A stretch of DNA of 64,000 bases, taken from JABDIP01 sp965250245. GTDB lineage: Bacteria; Pseudomonadota; Alphaproteobacteria; DSM-16000; Inquilinaceae. The stretch spans positions 310,001 to 374,000 of the forward strand of contig OZ252296.1 of assembly GCA_965250245.1 (NCBI GenBank), read 5' to 3'. Position numbers and translations under genes: made by a program. Below the pieces are notes generated by a model that was given only the letters and a program-made list of their open reading frames with translations, was not told where the DNA came from and ran no database searches. Below are positions 17,928-25,836 of the stretch, one piece after another (position 1 is the stretch's first letter; each line of letters starts with the position of its first letter).

Positions 17928-18769
17928 CACGCACCCGCCCCGTTTACCAGCGCGTCGTCCAGAGTGCCGGTGAAGCTGGTGGCGACCGGGCCGGTCATGA
18001 TGACGTGCCCGTCCTCGCGCCAGTGGATCGACAGCGGCCCGCCATCCAGCACCACTTCGACCGCGCGGCCGGTCAGGCCGCGGCGATGGGCGGCGACGGC
18101 GGCCGCGCAGGCGCCGGAGCCGCAGGCGCGAGTGATGCCGACGCCGCGCTCCCAGACCCGCATCCGCAGGCGATCGGGGCCGAGCAGGTGCACCGCTTCT
18201 ATGTTCGCGCGCTCGGGGAAGAACGGGTCGGTCTCCAGCGCCGGGCCGACCACCGGCATCAGCACCGCCTCGGCATCTTCCACGAAGAACACCGCATGGG
18301 GGTTGCCGATATTGACCCCGACGCCGTCGGAAAGGCCGCCGCTGGACACTGGCAGATGCAGGGTGTCGCACTCATTGGCGACGGGGATGTCCTGCCACGC
18401 CAGCAGGGCCGGGCCCATGTCCACCGACACCGCGCCCTGGTCCTCCGCCCGGCAGGTCAGCACCCCGGCGCTGGTACGGATGCCGATGGTGTCGGTGTCG
18501 CGCTCGGCCATCAGCAGCGAGGCGACACAACGGGTGCCATTGCCGCAGGCGCCGGACTCGCTGCCATCGGCATTCAGGATGCGCATCGCCACGTCGCCGG
18601 GGCCGCCATCCGCCGGATCGATGATCAGCAACTGGTCGCAGCCCACGCCGGTCCGCCGGTCGGCAATGGCCGCCGCCGCCGCTTCCGTCAGGGTAAGCGG
18701 TGCGTCTCGGGCGTCGACCACGACGAAGTCGTTGCCGAGCCCGTGCATCTTGCGAAAGGCGATGGCCAT
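17927..18769 (-). CDS. dapF: Diaminopimelate epimerase
   Basis: Converts LL- to meso-diaminopimelate for lysine and peptidoglycan synthesis. 280 residues in two pseudo-symmetric halves, each with one catalytic cysteine: SGACGNGTRC near residue 75 and RACGSGACAA near 218. The start motif MAIAFRKMHGLGNDFVVVD is diagnostic. It is the first gene of the overlapping dapF-mtaB-ftsY-amn-yciB series, an order known in part from other Rhodospirillales (established context). The promoter probably lies between 18770 and 18865. Confidence 0.96.
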   Translation of the reverse strand: MAIAFRKMHGLGNDFVVVDARDAPLTLTEAAAAAIADRRTGVGCDQLLIIDPADGGPGDVAMRILNADGSESGACGNGTRCVASLLMAERDTDTIGIRTSAGVLTCRAEDQGAVSVDMGPALLAWQDIPVANECDTLHLPVSSGGLSDGVGVNIGNPHAVFFVEDAEAVLMPVVGPALETDPFFPERANIEAVHLLGPDRLRMRVWERGVGITRACGSGACAAAVAAHRRGLTGRAVEVVLDGGPLSIHWREDGHVIMTGPVATSFTGTLDDALVNGAGA

Positions 18770-18865
18770 GGCTGGGGGTTATATGGCCACCGGCATATTG
18801 AAGTCCATGGGTCGGCGAAGGCATAGCGATCTGCATAGGCGTCTGTATTGGTGGCCGTCGCAGTG

Positions 18866-18992
18866 CTGCCCTCACCCGGCTCGCTTCGCTCACCACCCTC
18901 TCCCGGTGGGGAGAGGGTTCGAGACCGCCACCGATACCCTCTCCCCCAGGGAGAGGGTGGGCGGCGCGTCAGCGACGACCGGGTGAGGGCAG
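18866..18992. repeat. REP-like palindromic element with two internal hairpins
   Basis: Outer 14-bp inverted arms CTGCCCTCACCCGG (18866-18879) and CCGGGTGAGGGCAG (18979-18992) enclose two perfect hairpins. Each is ACCCTCTCCC paired with GGGAGAGGGT, at 18895-18918 and 18936-18958. This matches the general form of dispersed bacterial palindromic elements built as paired hairpins. It lies between dapF and the pentapeptide-repeat gene. A protective or terminating role on the transcript is possible but not shown. Confidence 0.75.
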
Positions 18993-19044
18993 TGCGGCGT
19001 TAGCCACCTGGAGAAGCGATGAGTTCCGGGTCTACGCCGGCACG

Positions 19045-20394
19045 CTATGTCGTCGCGCCCGCGGTCTCGGCGCGATCGATGCGGCTTCCCTTGAGCTTGG
19101 CGCCGTCCAGCTTGGCGCCGGCCAGGTTGGCGCCCGTCAGGTTGGCGCCGGTCAGGTCCGCCCCGCTCAGATCGGCATGGACGAGCGCCGCGCCGCGCAG
19201 ATCGGCCTCGGTCAGATCGGCGCCGGACAGCTTGGCCCGCAGCAGGTTGGTCTGCCGTTCCGTCGCCTGGCTCATGGAGATGCGCAGCGGATAGAGCTTG
19301 GCGCGCTTCAGGGACGCGCCGGCCAGCGAGGCGCGCTCCAGATTGGCGCCGCGCAGGTCGGCGCCGGACAGCTTGGCCTGGCTCAGATCGCCATAGGACA
19401 GGTCGGCCATCGCCAGCTTGCATCCCGTCAGACTGCTCTCGATCAGCCAGGCCCCACACAGGACCGCCGCCGACAGGTCGCGGCCGGTCAGATCCTGCTG
19501 CGACAGGTCGAACCCGGTCAGGTCGATGCGATCACCCGACCGGCCCATGGATTCCGCCCATTGCGCATGGGACTTCAGCAGATCCTCCAACGCCCGCGGC
19601 AGGTCCGCCAGCGACTTGGCCACGTTGGCGCCGGACAGGTTGGCGGTCTTCAGGGCCTCGGGCTCGATCGCCGCGCCCAGCAGGTCGGCGCCGCTCAAAT
19701 CGGCGCGGTCCAGCTTGGCGCCCTTCAGATCGGCGCCGCGCAGCACCGTGCCGCACAGCTTGGCGCCGCTGAGATCGGCCTTGGTCAGGTCGCAGCTGGT
19801 CAGCACCGAGTTCGACAGGTCGGACCGTGGAAGCTTGGCGCTGCGCAGCCGGGAATCCGACAGGTCGCAGCCGGTGATCGTCGCCCGCGCCATCTTCGCC
19901 CCGGACAGGTCGGCGTTATGGATCTGTGCGTCGGAGATCACGGTGACATTGGTGTCGAAGCTGATCGGCACCATGCCGTCATCATTGCCGGGCAGCACGA
20001 TCACGCCATCGCGCAGGTCTGCATCCGCCAGCCGGGCTTCGTCGAGAACCGTGCCCTGCATGATCGAGCCGCGCAGGTCGGCCTGGGTGAAGTCGCCGCC
20101 GCTCAGATCCGCCGCCGACAGGTCGACGCCATAGAGATTGCTCGTCACGAAGCGCCCGCCGGCAAGCCGGGCGCCATCCATCTTGGCGCCGGTGAAGTCG
20201 GCATCGGAGAAGTCGCGCCCCGACAGGTCGAGCTCGGACAGGTCGCACATGCGCAGCACGGCGCGCTGGCCGCCGCGCTTGCCGATATAGAGTTCGTGGG
20301 CCTGTACAACGGCGTCGAGCTCACGCTGCGACAGCCTGCGACGCATGGCGTCGCTAATCTGGGGGTCAGAGGGCATCGGCGCGGTGCGGTCCAA
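19045..20394 (-). CDS. Long pentapeptide-repeat protein
   Basis: 449 residues, most of them A(D/N)LSX pentapeptides such as ADLSGADLRGANLERASL, predicted to form a right-handed quadrilateral beta-helix. An N-terminal cap of about 50 residues (RRRLSQRELDAVVQAHELYIGKRGGQR) contains a short KRGGQRA element seen in related alphaproteobacterial proteins. Two breaks interrupt the helix: around residues 130-160, and at 270-300, where LPRALEDLLKSHAQWAESMG forms a likely helical insert. No signal or membrane segment is seen. Function is unknown; gyrase-protecting Qnr-type activity is one known role of shorter relatives. Confidence 0.85.
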   Translation of the reverse strand: MDRTAPMPSDPQISDAMRRRLSQRELDAVVQAHELYIGKRGGQRAVLRMCDLSELDLSGRDFSDADFTGAKMDGARLAGGRFVTSNLYGVDLSAADLSGGDFTQADLRGSIMQGTVLDEARLADADLRDGVIVLPGNDDGMVPISFDTNVTVISDAQIHNADLSGAKMARATITGCDLSDSRLRSAKLPRSDLSNSVLTSCDLTKADLSGAKLCGTVLRGADLKGAKLDRADLSGADLLGAAIEPEALKTANLSGANVAKSLADLPRALEDLLKSHAQWAESMGRSGDRIDLTGFDLSQQDLTGRDLSAAVLCGAWLIESSLTGCKLAMADLSYGDLSQAKLSGADLRGANLERASLAGASLKRAKLYPLRISMSQATERQTNLLRAKLSGADLTEADLRGAALVHADLSGADLTGANLTGANLAGAKLDGAKLKGSRIDRAETAGATT

Positions 20395-20495
20395 TCCAAT
20401 AAGTTGTATTGAGCACCAGTTCTAATGGTTAACAACGAATTGCTAAGATTGCCTAAACGGCCCGTGATCACGCTTGCGTGAGCGCAAGGTCGGCG

Positions 20496-20524
20496 TTGAC
20501 AAGCCGGTGGCTCCCGCCTAGGTT
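20496..20524 (+). promoter_or_regulatory. Sigma-70-type promoter candidate for ffh operon
   Basis: A perfect -35 TTGACA at 20496-20501 is followed, after 17 bases, by TAGGTT at 20519-20524. It lies 128 bases before the ffh start, in the divergent gap with the pentapeptide-repeat gene. The -10 is weak, as is common for GC-rich alphaproteobacterial housekeeping promoters. Confidence 0.5.
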
Positions 20525-20651
20525 CCCGCCCGCTCAGGTACAGCAAGAGCCCTGTCGCGTGCCCAAGGGTACCCGCCAGTCCGCGAGTTTCGCGCACTGG
20601 CGCGTTTTGCGTGTCGGGTCGGCTGTCGCGACGGGGCAAGAGGATTGATGG

Positions 20652-22046
20652 ATGTTCGACGGGCTTAGCGGCCGTTTTGGTGAGATCTTCGACCGCCTGC
20701 GCAAGCGCGGATCGCTCAGCGAGGGGGACGTCAACGCCGCCCTGCGCGAGGTGCGTGTCGCGCTGCTGGAGGCCGATGTCGCCCTGCCGGTGGTCAAGTC
20801 GTTCATCGACAAGGTGCGCGCACGCGCCGTCGGCTCGGAAGTGCTGCGCTCGGTCACGCCGGGCCAGCAGGTGGTCAAGATCGTCCACGATGCCCTGGTC
20901 GAGATGCTCAGCGGCGGCGAGGGCGAGGAGCCGACGGACTCGCCGCTGAACCTGATCGCCGTGCCGCCGGTGCCGATCCTGATGGTCGGCCTGCAGGGCT
21001 CGGGCAAGACCACCACCACCGCCAAGATCGCGCTGCGCCTGAAGACCCGGGAGAAGAAGCGGGTCCTGATGGCCTCGCTGGACGTCCGGCGCCCGGCCGC
21101 GCAGGAGCAGCTCAAGGTCCTGGGCGAGCAGATCGACGTGCCGACCCTGCCGATCGTCGCCGGCCAGCAGCCGGTGGAGATCGCCCGCCGCGCCATGGAG
21201 CGCAGCCGGCTGGAAGGCATCGACGTGGTCCTGCTGGACACCGCCGGCCGGCTGGCCATCGACGAGGAGTTGATGGCCGAGGCGGCGGCGGTGCGCGACG
21301 TTGCCAACCCGGTGGAGACCCTGCTGGTCACCGACGCCATGACCGGCCAGGACGCGGTCAGCGTGGCGCAGAACTTCCACGAGAAGGTCGGCATCACCGG
21401 CATCGTGATGACCCGGGTCGACGGCGATGCCCGCGGCGGTGCGGCGCTCTCCATGCGCGCTGTGACCGGCCAGCCGATCAAGCTGATCGGCGTCGGCGAG
21501 AAGATGGACGCGCTGGAGGTCTTCCACCCCGACCGCATCGCCGGCCGCATCCTCGGCATGGGCGACGTGGTCGGCCTGGTCGAGAAGGCGACCGAGACCA
21601 TCGAGCAGGAGACCGCCGAGAAGCTCGCCAAGAAGTTCCAGAAGGGCCAGTTCGACCTGGAGGACATGGCGACCCAGCTGCAGCAGATGCGCAAGATGGG
21701 CGGCATGTCGGGCCTGATGGCGCTGCTGCCGGGCGTCGGCAAGGTCAAGAACCAGATGGCCGAGGCCAACATCGACGACAAGGCGCTGAAGCGCCAGGAA
21801 GCCATCATCCAGTCGATGACCCCGCGCGAGCGGCGCAATCCCAAGCTGATCCACGCCTCGCGCAAGCGCCGCATCGCCGCCGGCTCGGGCATGAGCGTGC
21901 AGGACGTCAACCGTCTGCTGAAGCAGTTCCAGCAGATGACCAGCGTCATGAAGCGCATGAAGAAGATGGGCAAGAAGGGCATGATGCGCGGCGGCATGCC
22001 GGGCCTGCCCCCGGGCATGATGCCGCCGGGCGGAGGTTTCAAATGA
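20652..22046 (+). CDS. ffh: Signal recognition particle protein Ffh
   Basis: GTPase that binds SRP RNA and signal peptides on nascent membrane proteins. 464 residues: N domain, G domain and methionine-rich M domain. GTPase motifs are GLQGSGKTTTT, DVRRPAAQEQL, LLDTAGR and TRVDGDARGG. The M domain has MGGMSGLMALLPGVGK and RKRRIAAGSGMSVQDVNRLLKQF, ending in a Met/Gly/Pro tail. An AGAGGATTG site precedes the ATG. It heads a series with rpsP-rimM-trmD-rplS. The VOC gene that follows overlaps its stop by four bases. Confidence 0.97.
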   Translation: MFDGLSGRFGEIFDRLRKRGSLSEGDVNAALREVRVALLEADVALPVVKSFIDKVRARAVGSEVLRSVTPGQQVVKIVHDALVEMLSGGEGEEPTDSPLNLIAVPPVPILMVGLQGSGKTTTTAKIALRLKTREKKRVLMASLDVRRPAAQEQLKVLGEQIDVPTLPIVAGQQPVEIARRAMERSRLEGIDVVLLDTAGRLAIDEELMAEAAAVRDVANPVETLLVTDAMTGQDAVSVAQNFHEKVGITGIVMTRVDGDARGGAALSMRAVTGQPIKLIGVGEKMDALEVFHPDRIAGRILGMGDVVGLVEKATETIEQETAEKLAKKFQKGQFDLEDMATQLQQMRKMGGMSGLMALLPGVGKVKNQMAEANIDDKALKRQEAIIQSMTPRERRNPKLIHASRKRRIAAGSGMSVQDVNRLLKQFQQMTSVMKRMKKMGKKGMMRGGMPGLPPGMMPPGGGFK

Positions 22047-22444
22047 TCGACCATTTCTCGCTGCCCGTCGCCGACCTGTCCCGCTCCCAGGGCTTCTACG
22101 ACCGGGTGCTGGGCGCGCTCGGCCATCGCCGGGTGATGGATGTGGAGGAGGAGGACCATGCCGCCTCCGGCTATGGCGGCTCCGAGCATGAGCCGGCCTT
22201 CTGGATCGGTGTCGGCAAGGGACTGCCGGTACCCGCGCCGCAGCCGCAGGAAGGGCAGCACATCGCCTTCACCGCACCCGACCGTGCTGCGGTCGACCGC
22301 TTCCATGCCGAGGCGCTCGCATCCGGCGGGACCGACAACGGCGCGCCCGGCCTGAGGCCGCATTACCACCCGAACTACTACGCCGCCTTCGTCATCGACC
22401 CGGACGGCAATCACATCGAGGCGGTCTGCCATCAGCCGGGCTGA
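22043..22444 (+). CDS. VOC-family protein inserted in the ffh-rpsP operon
   Basis: A 133-residue glyoxalase-fold protein. The opening MIDHFSLPVADLSRSQGFYDRVLGALG and the ending YYAAFVIDPDGNHIEAVCH, with metal-site His and Glu, match a common VOC subgroup. The ATG overlaps the ffh stop (ATGA), implying coupled translation. Between ffh and rpsP most bacteria have nothing or a chorismate mutase or similar gene, so this is a lineage-specific guest. The substrate is unknown. Confidence 0.85.
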   Translation: MIDHFSLPVADLSRSQGFYDRVLGALGHRRVMDVEEEDHAASGYGGSEHEPAFWIGVGKGLPVPAPQPQEGQHIAFTAPDRAAVDRFHAEALASGGTDNGAPGLRPHYHPNYYAAFVIDPDGNHIEAVCHQPG

Positions 22445-22496
22445 GGCGCCGCAACCGACATCGAACCACAGCAGACTCTGGAAAGGTCACACCACC

Positions 22497-23156
22497 ATGT
22501 CCGTAAAGATCCGACTTGCCCGCGGCGGCGCCAAGAAGCGCCCCTTCTACCGGATTGTCGTTGCCGACACCCGCACCCCCCGCGACGGGCGCTTCATCGA
22601 GAAGGTCGGCACCTATGATCCGATGCTGGCGAAGGATCACCCGAACCGCATCACCCTGAACGCCGACCGCATCAAGCACTGGCTGTCCGTCGGCGCCCAG
22701 CCGACCGACCGGGTCGCCCGCTTCCTCGGCGATGCCGAACTGGCGCCGAAGCCGGTCTGGCGCGAGACGCCGAAGAAGTCGGCACCCAAGGCCAAGGCCC
22801 AGGAGCGCCTGAAGGAAGCCGCCGAGGCCGCCGAGGCGGCGAAGGAAGCCGCCAAGGAGGCCGCCGCGGCCCCTGCCGAGGAGCCCGCCGTCGAGGAGGC
22901 CGCGGCCGAAGCTCCGGCCGAGGAAGCGCCGGCTGAAGAGGCTCCGGCCGAGGAGGCGCCCGCCGAAGAGGCTGCCGAGGCCCCGGCCGAAGAGGCCGCG
23001 GAAGCGCCGGCTGAGGAGGCGGCGGAGGCTCCGGCCGAAGAGGCCGCAGCAGAAGCTCCGGCAGAGGAGGCCGCCGCCGAGGCCCCGGCCGAAGAAGCTG
23101 CTGCCGAGGAGGCCCCCGCCGAGGACGCTCCGGCCGAGGAAAAGGAGAAGGCCTGA
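22497..23156 (+). CDS. rpsP: 30S ribosomal protein S16 with long Ala/Glu-rich tail
   Basis: Small-subunit protein needed for 30S assembly. Residues 1-85 are a standard S16 (SVKIRLARGGAKKRPFYRIVVADTR, then GRFIEKVGTYDPML and ARFLGDAEL). The remaining 130 or so residues are low complexity: an EAAEAAEAAKEAAKEAAAA helix, then about fifteen APAEE-type repeats to the stop. S16 is usually 80-110 residues, so this protein is about twice the normal size. The tail is strongly acidic and unlikely to be buried in the ribosome; its role is unknown. Confidence 0.95.
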   Translation: MSVKIRLARGGAKKRPFYRIVVADTRTPRDGRFIEKVGTYDPMLAKDHPNRITLNADRIKHWLSVGAQPTDRVARFLGDAELAPKPVWRETPKKSAPKAKAQERLKEAAEAAEAAKEAAKEAAAAPAEEPAVEEAAAEAPAEEAPAEEAPAEEAPAEEAAEAPAEEAAEAPAEEAAEAPAEEAAAEAPAEEAAAEAPAEEAAAEEAPAEDAPAEEKEKA

Positions 23157-23206
23157 TCGGCCGGCTTCCCGGTCTCTCGGTTTCGGCATGAGCGGGCGGC
23201 GTGGCC

Positions 23207-23749
23207 ATGGCATCCGCGGACCGGGTCTGTGTCGGCGTGATCGGCGGCGTGCATGGCGTGCGCGGCATCGTGAAGGTGAAGCCCTTCACCGCCGATCCGG
23301 CAGATGTGACGGCCTATGGCCCGCTGACCGACAAGGCCGGTAAGCGCGTCATCGGCCTGACGCTGCTGTCGCGGCACAAGGGCCAGTGGCTGGCCCGGGT
23401 CGAGGGGGTCGAGGATCGCAACGCGGCGGAGGCGCTGCGCGGCACCGAGCTCTACGCCGAGCGCAGCCGGATGCCGGCGCCTGAGGAGGACGAGTTCTAC
23501 CACGCCGACCTGATCGGCCTGACGGCGGTCGGAACGGACGGGGTAGAGGTCGGCACGGTCCGGGCGGTGCATGATTTCGGCGCCGGCGACATCCTGGAGA
23601 TCGTCGTGACTGAAGGCCCGCCACTGATGCTGCCCTTCACCAAGGCGGCGGTGCCCGAGATCGATATCGCCGCCGGCAGAGTGGTGGTCGATCCGCCCGA
23701 GGAATTGTTGGTCCGGCCGGACGAGGAGAGAGAAGGAGAGGATCGGTGA
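23207..23749 (+). CDS. rimM: Ribosome maturation factor RimM
   Basis: Assists 30S head assembly around S19. About 180 residues. The N-terminal RimM domain is recognised by VGVIGGVHGVRGIVKVKPFT, and the C-terminal PRC-barrel by FYHADLIGLTAVGTDGVEVGTVRAVHDFGAGDILEI. An in-frame GTG at 23201 is an alternative start; ATG at 23207 is preferred. Its stop overlaps the trmD GTG start by four bases. It stands in the conserved rpsP-rimM-trmD-rplS order. Confidence 0.95.
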   Translation: MASADRVCVGVIGGVHGVRGIVKVKPFTADPADVTAYGPLTDKAGKRVIGLTLLSRHKGQWLARVEGVEDRNAAEALRGTELYAERSRMPAPEEDEFYHADLIGLTAVGTDGVEVGTVRAVHDFGAGDILEIVVTEGPPLMLPFTKAAVPEIDIAAGRVVVDPPEELLVRPDEEREGEDR

Positions 23750-24492
23750 CCGCCGCGGCGTGGACCGCCAGCGTGTTGACTTTGTTCCCGGAAATGTTCC
23801 CGGGGCCGCTGGCCGCGAGCTTGGCGGGCCGGGCGCTGGACCGCGGCGATTGGATGCTGGAAACGGTGGACATCCGCGAATTTGCTGGTAATAAACACCG
23901 CACCGTGGACGACGCCCCCTTCGGGGGTGGCGCCGGTATGGTGATGAAGCCGGATGTGATCGATGCCGCCCTGACCTCGGTTCGCGAGAGGCGGGCGGCT
24001 GCGGGCGCGGAGGACCGGTTCATCTACCTGACCCCGCGCGGGCGGCTGCTGGATCAGCGGCTGGTCGGCGCGTTGAGCGAAACGTCGGGCGTGGTTCTGC
24101 TCTGTGGCCGGTATGAAGGCGTCGATCAGCGTGTGATCGAGGCCCACGGCATGGATGAGGTGAGCCTCGGCGACTTCGTGCTGTCGGGCGGCGAGCCCGC
24201 GGCGCTGGCCCTGATCGACGCGGTCGTGCGTCTGTTGCCCGGGGTAATGGGCAACCAGGAGAGCGCCGAGGAGGAGAGTTTCGGGGAACCCGGCCTGCTG
24301 GAGTATCCCCACTACACCCGGCCCGCCGAATGGCGCGGCGGGGACGGCGTCAGCCGGGCGGTGCCCGAGGTGCTGGTGTCCGGGGACCATGCCAAGGTGC
24401 GCCAATGGCGCCGCGCCGAGGCGGAACGGATCACCCGGGAACGGCGCCCCGATCTGTGGCGGCGCCGGGCCGAGGGCGAGAACGAGACATGA
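23746..24492 (+). CDS. trmD: tRNA (guanine-37-N1)-methyltransferase TrmD
   Basis: SPOUT-fold enzyme that makes m1G37 and so prevents +1 frameshifting. 248 residues. The trefoil-knot SAM site is marked by LLCGRYEGVDQRVIE and EVSLGDFVLSGGEPAAL. The N-terminal VLTLFPEMFPGPL and DDAPFGGGAGMVMKPD are diagnostic. The start is GTG, overlapping the rimM stop as GTGA, which ties its translation to rimM. About 15 extra residues of arginine-rich tail (RRPDLWRRRAEGENET) are within the family's range. Confidence 0.96.
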   Translation: MTAAAWTASVLTLFPEMFPGPLAASLAGRALDRGDWMLETVDIREFAGNKHRTVDDAPFGGGAGMVMKPDVIDAALTSVRERRAAAGAEDRFIYLTPRGRLLDQRLVGALSETSGVVLLCGRYEGVDQRVIEAHGMDEVSLGDFVLSGGEPAALALIDAVVRLLPGVMGNQESAEEESFGEPGLLEYPHYTRPAEWRGGDGVSRAVPEVLVSGDHAKVRQWRRAEAERITRERRPDLWRRRAEGENET

Positions 24493-24543
24493 GCCGGACC
24501 CGAGGGTCCGAACGACGTATTTGAGAGATGGAAGGGGCCAGAC

Positions 24544-24978
24544 ATGAACATCATCGAGAAGCTCGAAGCCGAGCAGGTCAAGGCGCTGACCGACAAGCGC
24601 CCGGTTCCCGAATTCGGCCCCGGCGACACCGTCCGGGTCAACGTGAAGGTCGTGGAAGGCACCCGCGAGCGCATCCAGGCCTATGAGGGCGTGTGCATCG
24701 CCCGCCGCAACGCCGGCCTGAACAGCGCCTTCACCGTGCGCAAGATCTCCTACGGCGAAGGCGTCGAGCGCGTCTTCCCCCTGCACAGCCCGCGCATCGA
24801 CTCGATCCAGGTGGTCCGCCGCGGCGACGTCCGCCGCGCCAAGCTCTACTACCTGCGCTCCCGCCGCGGCAAATCCGCCCGCATCGCCGAAAAGCGCGAC
24901 GTCCGGCCCCCGAAGGGCGCGGCCCCGACCGCCGCCGCTGCCGCGCCGGCCGAAGCGGTGGAGACGGCGGAGAGCTGA
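24544..24978 (+). CDS. rplS: 50S ribosomal protein L19
   Basis: Large-subunit protein at the 30S-50S interface. 144 residues. The core reads FGPGDTVRVNVKVVEGTRERIQAYEGVCIARRN and FTVRKISYGEGVERVFPLHSPRIDSIQVVRRGDVRRAKLYYLR. The family is usually 115-125 residues; here a short Ala/Pro tail (APTAAAAAPAEAVETAES) is added, a milder version of the tail on S16 in the same operon. It is the last conserved gene of the series. Confidence 0.96.
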   Translation: MNIIEKLEAEQVKALTDKRPVPEFGPGDTVRVNVKVVEGTRERIQAYEGVCIARRNAGLNSAFTVRKISYGEGVERVFPLHSPRIDSIQVVRRGDVRRAKLYYLRSRRGKSARIAEKRDVRPPKGAAPTAAAAAPAEAVETAES

Positions 24979-25046
24979 CCGCTCCGGTAGGCACGGTTTC
25001 GGGATCGGCCCCGGCTGCCACTTGCGGCACGCGAGGACAACCGGAT

Positions 25047-25352
25047 ATGGCCGCCGCCGGATCTGAACAGAGTCCGCTTATGTGTCCGGTATGCGGGTAC
25101 CCGTCTCTGCGCGAGCCGGCGTACAGCCAACCCGATTGTCCGAGCTTCGACATCTGCTCGTGCTGTGGAACGCAGTTCGGGTATGACGATGCAGGGACGC
25201 CGCACTCGGTTTTGCGGCAGCGATGGGTGGCCGCAGGAACGCCCTGGTACAGCAAGCACACCAGTCCGCCGCCGAGATGGAGCGGGCGGCGCCAGTTGGA
25301 GACCGCGGGATTTGCCGACACCGAAGGAGACCTGGATCCAGGCGGACTTTAA
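25047..25352 (+). CDS. Small cysteine-rich zinc-ribbon-like protein
   Basis: 101 residues with paired cysteines in CPVCGYPSL and CSCCGTQFGYDD, spaced like the Cys-rich CPCC-type small proteins found in many bacteria. The C-terminal LRQRWVAAGTPWYSKHTSPPPRWS is also typical of that group, so the protein looks complete. It probably binds one zinc ion; its role is unknown. It starts 68 bases after rplS and overlaps the next small gene by 41 bases in another frame. Confidence 0.68.
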   Translation: MAAAGSEQSPLMCPVCGYPSLREPAYSQPDCPSFDICSCCGTQFGYDDAGTPHSVLRQRWVAAGTPWYSKHTSPPPRWSGRRQLETAGFADTEGDLDPGGL

Positions 25353-25605
25353 CGGGTTCCTCGATCGGGACCTATTGTGCCTGGCGCACTCGGACACCGT
25401 CATCAACATGTCCGGCGAATCCGTGACGCTGGTCGCCGGGATGCTGGTGACTGCCTTTGACCGTGATGAAGATGAGAAAGGGAACCCCGACAACATTCTG
25501 GTGACCGGACGTGTTGAGCCGTCTCCGGAATACGCTCAATGCAGAGGCTCGAAATGGTCGGTGCGCATCGACGACGCGGGCGTTCAATGGGAATCGGAAT
25601 TATAG
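25312..25605 (+). CDS. Hypothetical small protein, TTG start proposed
   Basis: About 97 residues, not assigned to a named family. The part KETWIQADFNGFLDRDLLCLAHSD, then VTLVAGMLVTAFDRDEDEKGNPD and VEPSPEYAQCRGSKWSVRID, has well-formed alternating strands and normal codon use, so it is probably real. No ATG suits the N-terminus: the only earlier ones (from 25165) give Arg-rich, noncoding-looking sequence. A TTG at 25312, preceded by GGAG 11 bases upstream, is proposed. The 41-base overlap with the cysteine-rich gene suggests the two are expressed together. Confidence 0.55.
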   Translation: MPTPKETWIQADFNGFLDRDLLCLAHSDTVINMSGESVTLVAGMLVTAFDRDEDEKGNPDNILVTGRVEPSPEYAQCRGSKWSVRIDDAGVQWESEL

Positions 25606-25836
25606 GAATCCCGATTCGACCATCGGTTCGCCCAGGCCTTGGCGAGGGATAGTTCGGATCCCGCACGTAAAACCCATCACGAATAAACGCGCTGCATGCG
25701 CCAACTTCATCGATCATCGCGTGATCTCGGCCCCGTCGGTCGGGCCTGTCGATCCGCGGGCCGTGGCCAGCACGGGAAATCACCGCTAGACTGATGGGAG
25801 TGTCCACCTGATGCGGGAGGAGGGTGGAACGCGTTC

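Noticed and set aside
19177..20412. 411-codon frame opposite the pentapeptide-repeat gene
   Set aside because: It is the antisense shadow of the repeats; its Gln/Gly/Leu-rich content has no family features.
22860..23150. Tandem repeats as a CRISPR or satellite
   Set aside because: They are in-frame codons of the S16 tail with no spacers.
25047..25605. Frameshift joining the two small genes into one
   Set aside because: Both products have complete-looking ends and unrelated patterns, so two overlapping genes explain the region better.
25606..25836. Possible gene before the ABC importer (plus-strand frame to 25789)
   Set aside because: The composition and codon pattern look noncoding; only promoter-type sequence is likely.
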